From Kryptolebias marmoratus (Eukaryota > Chordata > Actinopteri > Cyprinodontiformes > Rivulidae), in assembly GCF_001649575.2 (NCBI RefSeq), contig NC_051440.1:17142937-17206936 (forward strand): DNA of 64,000 nucleotides, in the 5' to 3' direction. The notes beneath the pieces were generated by a model, which searched no databases, had not been told where the DNA came from, and saw nothing but the letters and a program-made list of their open reading frames with translations. A program made the position numbers and the translations under genes. Below are positions 59,390 to 64,000 of the stretch, in pieces. Each line of letters starts with the position of its first letter. The first letter of the stretch is position 1.

Positions 59390-62300
59390 ATGGATAGAAC
59401 GAGTACTCGCAGCAACAACCGTAACAGTAAGTGACGTTGCTAAATTTATGTTTTGCAGATGAACAAACAGCATGACTGACTCTCAGATATGTATATCAAC
59501 AATTTGTTCAATTTCTCCTTTTTTTTTTCTTTTTCAGCCACAAAGACAGATCTCAGTTTGCTTCTTGAATGTTTGAAGCATCAGATGAAATGTCCGGATA
59601 CACAAAAACAAGCCCTTCTCACCATTCATTCAATCTGCGAAAAGAGAGGTAACAGTGAAAAGAAATACAGGTTGTAGAGTACTTTCCTTTCTTTCACAAA
59701 TGTGGGTGAAGAGAAATTTTTAATTACCTAATCTAGTTCTTCTGTATTGCATTTCCACATAGTAAATAACCCCAGTTTGTATGATTTCAGAGGATAATGT
59801 GGACTTGCTGAGAGAACTGGGAGGTGTAGCCTTTCTGTATAACCTTTCCAAATCCAGTTTTGTTCATTCAGAAGTGAAGGAGGCTGCTCTCTTTACACTT
59901 GGCACTTTGGCTGAGGCTAATGGTGGGTACACGGGTACACTTTGGGGGGTGGACTTACAAGTTACAAAAGTTTTCTTCTTTGGAAGAGGCTGGCCTTGAA
60001 ACTTAGTATATAAGATATAAAGATACCGATGCATTTGTGCTGAACATTTTGAGGTTTGCAGACTCATAAAACGAGCTTAATGTTAAATCCTGGTAATGGA
60101 CTCTGGGTCCTTAAATATAATTTTTTTTTAACACAATGCAAGCTTATACATGTATTTTTATATGCACTTTATAGGATGCAGTGCTGAGTTAAGATGCAGG
60201 ATGTGCATGCTATATTTACGTATACCATAATGCACGATGAATATTGCTGTAATGTGATCATTTCATGCGCAGATGTAGTTTTGGTGATTTTGTCTTGTAT
60301 ATCTTTTGACATGTTAGTGTACTGCAAGAACTCTCTGTGCAGAAAAGAGATTTTTACAGACATCGCCGTCTTGTTGAGGAAAGAAGACGTCTCGCTGACA
60401 CAGAAGAGGGTGTCCGTCTATTTGCTGTTTGTGCTTGTAGCCAACAACAGTAAGATCACACCTTGTTCACTAACAGCTTTAACTAATAGTTTTCTTTCTA
60501 AATTACAGTACGTGTTCTTTATCATGTTTAATTTGAAGCTCATAAGAACCTTTACAAATATGTGGAAAAACTATAGCAGGAGGAAATAATATATATAAAA
60601 TATACAACATTTTGACATGTTTTGCAGCATCTTAGCATGTATTGTACCTATCATTTGTGTGTGTGTGTTGTTGCAGAATCAGGACAAACTTTAGCAAAAT
60701 TCACTGGCTGCCTGGAAATTCTGCTGGATCTTTTCAGGTACTTTGTGGTGCATAGTAAGTGAGATTATTATACTGATTGTTTGGTTTTAAAAAATGCACT
60801 CACATGGTCATTGCCTTTTTTATCAGGATCACTTTCCCACTTTCCAAAACAGACAGTTTCAGAACTGTTAGTCAAAGCTACGAACTTTGGGCATCTGTGT
60901 CCAGTGCTTTGTGTGGATGTGTCAACAATCCTCAGAATGGTAATATTGTCTTCACATTTGTTTCACACTGATAAAATTATATCTGGAGACACTGTCTTTC
61001 TTATTCAGTTGAATCTGTTCTCTGTCTTGCAGAAGAAGGTCAGAGTATCTGTGTGGCAGCTTTTCCCGTTTTAAAAGTCTGGCTCCAGCAGACGTCTCTC
61101 CACTGCACCGAAGTATTTCAGCCTATATGCTCATTTATTTCAATGGCAGTTGCCAACAATTGTAAGTGATTTCTTAAATTTTTTTTTATTTTTTTACCAA
61201 AACATTTTTTTTTGATTCATCAAAACATAAATCCAGTTTTGCTTTTAAATCCTGGCTACTTAATTGAACATCACTTTCTTGTTTTTGCAGCATGCGTTCA
61301 GGAGAGTTTCTTTGCCTGTGGGTGTTTGGAAACTCTCACTCTTGCACTCATTCGTGTTGCCTCTGCTGCAGACACCAGCTTATTGTCCTGCAAGTTGTCA
61401 ATTATTATAGCCAGGACCCTGTCAGCTTGCATCACTGATAACTGTACGTATTGCTCTTGAAAACACGCACTTACAACTGACCAACAACACATCTCCATCT
61501 TCTAATGGAAGTCCTTGTTTTCAGTGCTTCTGGCTTCAGCTTTGGGTCAGTATGGCATAGTTCCCCCCCTTTTCTCCCTGCTGACAAGCTCACACTTGGA
61601 CCCAGAAGACAGACTACCCGTTTTACTTTGCATTGGGCAGTGCACTGGGGCCTCAGGTAAGACTTGACTGTAGTGAGCTATGTTTGCATTTAGAATGCGT
61701 GTTTATTTCGCCAATTAACATTTTAGACATTTAGTAGAGGTTCTCACCTGGTTGCTTTTTGGGTTCACGTGTTTCTAACAAATTGGCACGTGTCTGCGTT
61801 TGTAGAAGAGCACCAGACCCAGCTGGTGCAGTGCGGAGGCCTGCCAGTCGTAATAACGTTTCTCACAGAGGACACCAGCGAGGAGGTTAGGAAGGCTGCT
61901 GCTTTCATACTGCAAACTTGTAAACAGGCCAGTAAGTAAAAACAGTTTGTCCTGAAATGTTTGGATTCCATATATTTAACATTTAAAATCATTCTCTGGC
62001 ACTAAGACTGGGTTTTTTGTCACCTTATAAACAAAAGTCTTATGTTTTAGCTGTGTTTACTATGACTTAGAGGGATTTAAATGACTTTGTTGGCTTATTA
62101 ATGATAAAAAAGAATGTTTATTTTGGCTATATATCCTAATTTGTTTTTCATTTATGTTTTATTTTTTGTTGAGCAACTATAAAGAAAGTGTTGATGCCTA
62201 ACTTCTAACACAGTTTTCATTTTTTTTCTACTATTCTGACAGTAAACATTCAATTTCTGTCAAAAAAAAATAAAAAAAAAATTAATTAATCAAATTTTGA

Positions 62301-64000
62301 ACATATGCAGTAGCTCTTATACATGTTTTATTTGTTTTTGAAGCCATGTGCTTAGAAATGCATGGTTTGATAGGAAACCAGGCTGAAAACGAGGAACCGC
62401 TTGCAAACATCGAAGGCGTCAGGGATGCAGCCAAAGAAATGCTGCGAAGAATTGAAGTGCTCGAGCAAAATCAGTTGAAGGTTAGGTTAGGTTAGGTGTT
62501 TATACACACTCACACACACACACACACACTCACTCAGCACTCTTGTGCCATTATGCATACTGAAGGTGGATGATGTGTGTTTATGTTCATTAGGAAGCTG
62601 AGGATGAGCAGGAATACATTAATGCTTCAAATTCAACTGAAGGTCGAAGTCCGCCATCTGAGTTCTCCTTTTTACTTCTACCACCGCAGAGAAGGGAGGG
62701 CATCAAAGCCATCCAAACGCAGAAGCCCGTGCAAAAAAGCAGCGGCGGCATTATTAACCTCCAAACGGTCGCGAGTATGACTGAGAAACCAAATAAAAGC
62801 CAAATGAAAGAAATCACTTCTAGTTTGAATCCTCTGGCAAAGAAAGCTAAAGCCAATAGAGGCGATGTGATGTTTTCAGTGAACAGGGGAAGAGGAGCCC
62901 TCGTGTCTTCTCACGTATGGCCACTAGAGAGTAGCAGCGAGTCACAAACAGCAGACAAGTCAGTGACATTGGTCAGAGTCGGATATTATTTATCAGAAAA
63001 AGAGAAAACGTGTGCTTAACAATTACCTTTCTCTTGTTTTTGTTTAGTCAGCTGTTTAGAGAACCATTACCGGTGTGGCAGAGAAACACAAACGAGAATA
63101 CCCGTCCTGATGGTAAATGAAGTAGCTGTATGCCTTTATCACATGACTCTTTTAGTGTTTGTGTTAATGTTATGTGCAAACTCTGTATGATTTGTATATG
63201 TTTACTTTTAGACGTTCAGGACAGTGAGTTAAGCCAGGTGGAGAAGATTCCAGAGGAAGAACATTCAGTCTCTCATATCCGGTGTGCAGGTAGGGGGTTG
63301 TGAAGCTGCCACACAATGAAATATTTTCCATCTACCGTTATCAAATGTTTATTGGCAGACCAAAACACAGCAATGTATCACATGGGTTGGAGTTTACTGC
63401 AAATTTAAAAATAAGACTAATGTTTTTCAATCTCTAGGATTTATTGCTTGTAGATGTTGGCTGAAGGGACAGTTCAAAGAATGCTATTTCTTTTGGCAAG
63501 AGTATCTGAGAAGCTCGTGTTTGATTTATAACAATACGTGTTATAACTCAGTTGTGTAAAGCTGAAGCTCGGTGTAATCTGTTATCTTAAACACATTTTG
63601 TTTCTGTTGTCCTCTTGTTGACATGATCCGGCTTTGTTTAGAATCCATATAAAGGAAAATGAAACAGCTCTTTTTGTTTATAATTTCAGACTTAAACAGT
63701 TTTGATACAGTCGTGCAAACATTTATTGTTTAAGTTAGGGCGTTGCATAACTGTTCATTCTGGGGTTTTTTAGGTTGCGTGTTACCTTTCGAAGAAGTGA
63801 CCAGTCGCACATTCGCATCTATCCAAAGCTCCTGCTCCAACAGCTGCGACATGCACAGAGTCCTCCGAGAGGCCACCGAGCGATTCAGGAAACGCCATCT
63901 TAACTTTGTGCTGATGAAAGAGCACCAGCAGGTCGTTGTGGAGCACAGACACACAAACTCAGTGAGACTTTCACCAGCAAAGTCTCAACGAAGCTGCGAA
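59390..64000 (+). CDS. terb1: Telomere repeats-binding bouquet formation protein 1 (3' end outside window)
   Basis: TERB1, with TERB2 and MAJIN, tethers telomeres to the inner nuclear membrane in meiotic prophase, binds TRF1, and links to SUN1-KASH5. Exons in consistent phase: 59390-59426, 59538-59648, 59791-59922, 60318-60449, 60677-60737, 60827-60939, 61033-61161, 61291-61443, 61525-61656, 61806-61931, 62344-62480, 62594-62958, 63048-63112, 63212-63289, 63774-64000 and beyond; 666 codons are present. Residues about 16-400 form the armadillo-like repeat array (TKTDLSLLLECLKHQM; ELWASVSSALCGCVNNPQN; QPICSFISMAVANN; LLCIGQCTG). After MLRRIEVLEQNQLK comes a disordered linker, then a Cys-containing segment (IRCAGC...SSCSNSCDMHRV). 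Human TERB1 has 727 aa with its Myb domain at the extreme C-terminus, which must lie just past 64000. The donor at 62958 (AA/GTCAGT) is the least certain junction. Confidence 0.9.
62481..62531. repeat. terb1: (GTTAG)3 followed by a (CA)n tract at an intron start
   Basis: Three GTTAG units begin exactly at the splice donor after the LEQNQLK exon, followed by TG/CA-rich sequence up to about 62531. The repeated units offer several competing GT donors 5 bp apart. Only the first keeps the frame used here. Confidence 0.7.

Noticed and set aside
60194..60589. 131-codon plus-strand frame in terb1
   Set aside because: Only 60318-60449 matches TERB1. The rest is intron on both sides of TTAG and GTAAGA signals, and is rich in Phe/Ile/Asn.
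62481..62497. Interstitial telomere repeat
   Set aside because: Only three GTTAG units, lacking the TTAGGG hexamer of vertebrates.

Overview
The window is vertebrate genomic DNA, almost certainly from a ray-finned (teleost) fish. Coding exons are short with GT-AG introns, introns are AT-rich, dinucleotide microsatellites are frequent, and the interspersed repeats (a tRNA-headed SINE with an RTE-like tail, a hAT-type MITE ending in CCCCTG, a palindromic TA-flanked MITE) are of kinds common in teleosts. No prokaryotic genes, CRISPR arrays or operons are present.

Layout. 1-507 is a probable LTR fragment. 508-9400 is gene-free and holds a 568-bp palindromic MITE (3450-4017) and a short perfect hairpin (7557-7592). 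From about 9400 to 43860 lies one large plus-strand gene, frmd4a: a GC-rich promoter and non-coding first exon, 22 constitutive coding exons (12736-39847), two alternative C-terminal exons (stop at 40332 or 40908) and a 3 kb 3' UTR. Its introns carry a SINE with perfect target-site duplications (29892-30241) and a hAT MITE (38919-39111). Three minus-strand genes follow: a small four-transmembrane protein resembling TMEM253 (45685-47379), a classical type I cadherin with an E-cadherin-like catenin-binding tail (48323-53886), and pdp2, the mitochondrial pyruvate dehydrogenase phosphatase (55148-57880). After a 1.5 kb divergent intergenic region containing a palindromic CRE comes terb1 on the plus strand (59390 to beyond the window end), a meiotic telomere-tethering protein whose C-terminal Myb domain is cut off.

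How the genes relate. They do not form one pathway. FRMD4A and the cadherin both act at epithelial junctions (Par3/cytohesin/Arf6 polarity signalling and catenin-linked adhesion). PDP2 reactivates the pyruvate dehydrogenase complex, and TERB1 attaches telomeres to the nuclear envelope in meiotic prophase. The pdp2-terb1 neighbourhood echoes human 16q22.1, whereas FRMD4A is on human chromosome 10, so the junction near 44-45 kb is probably a synteny break relative to human. Gene models were built by hand by checking reading-frame phase across every splice junction. Family names rest on recalled similarity, not on a database search.
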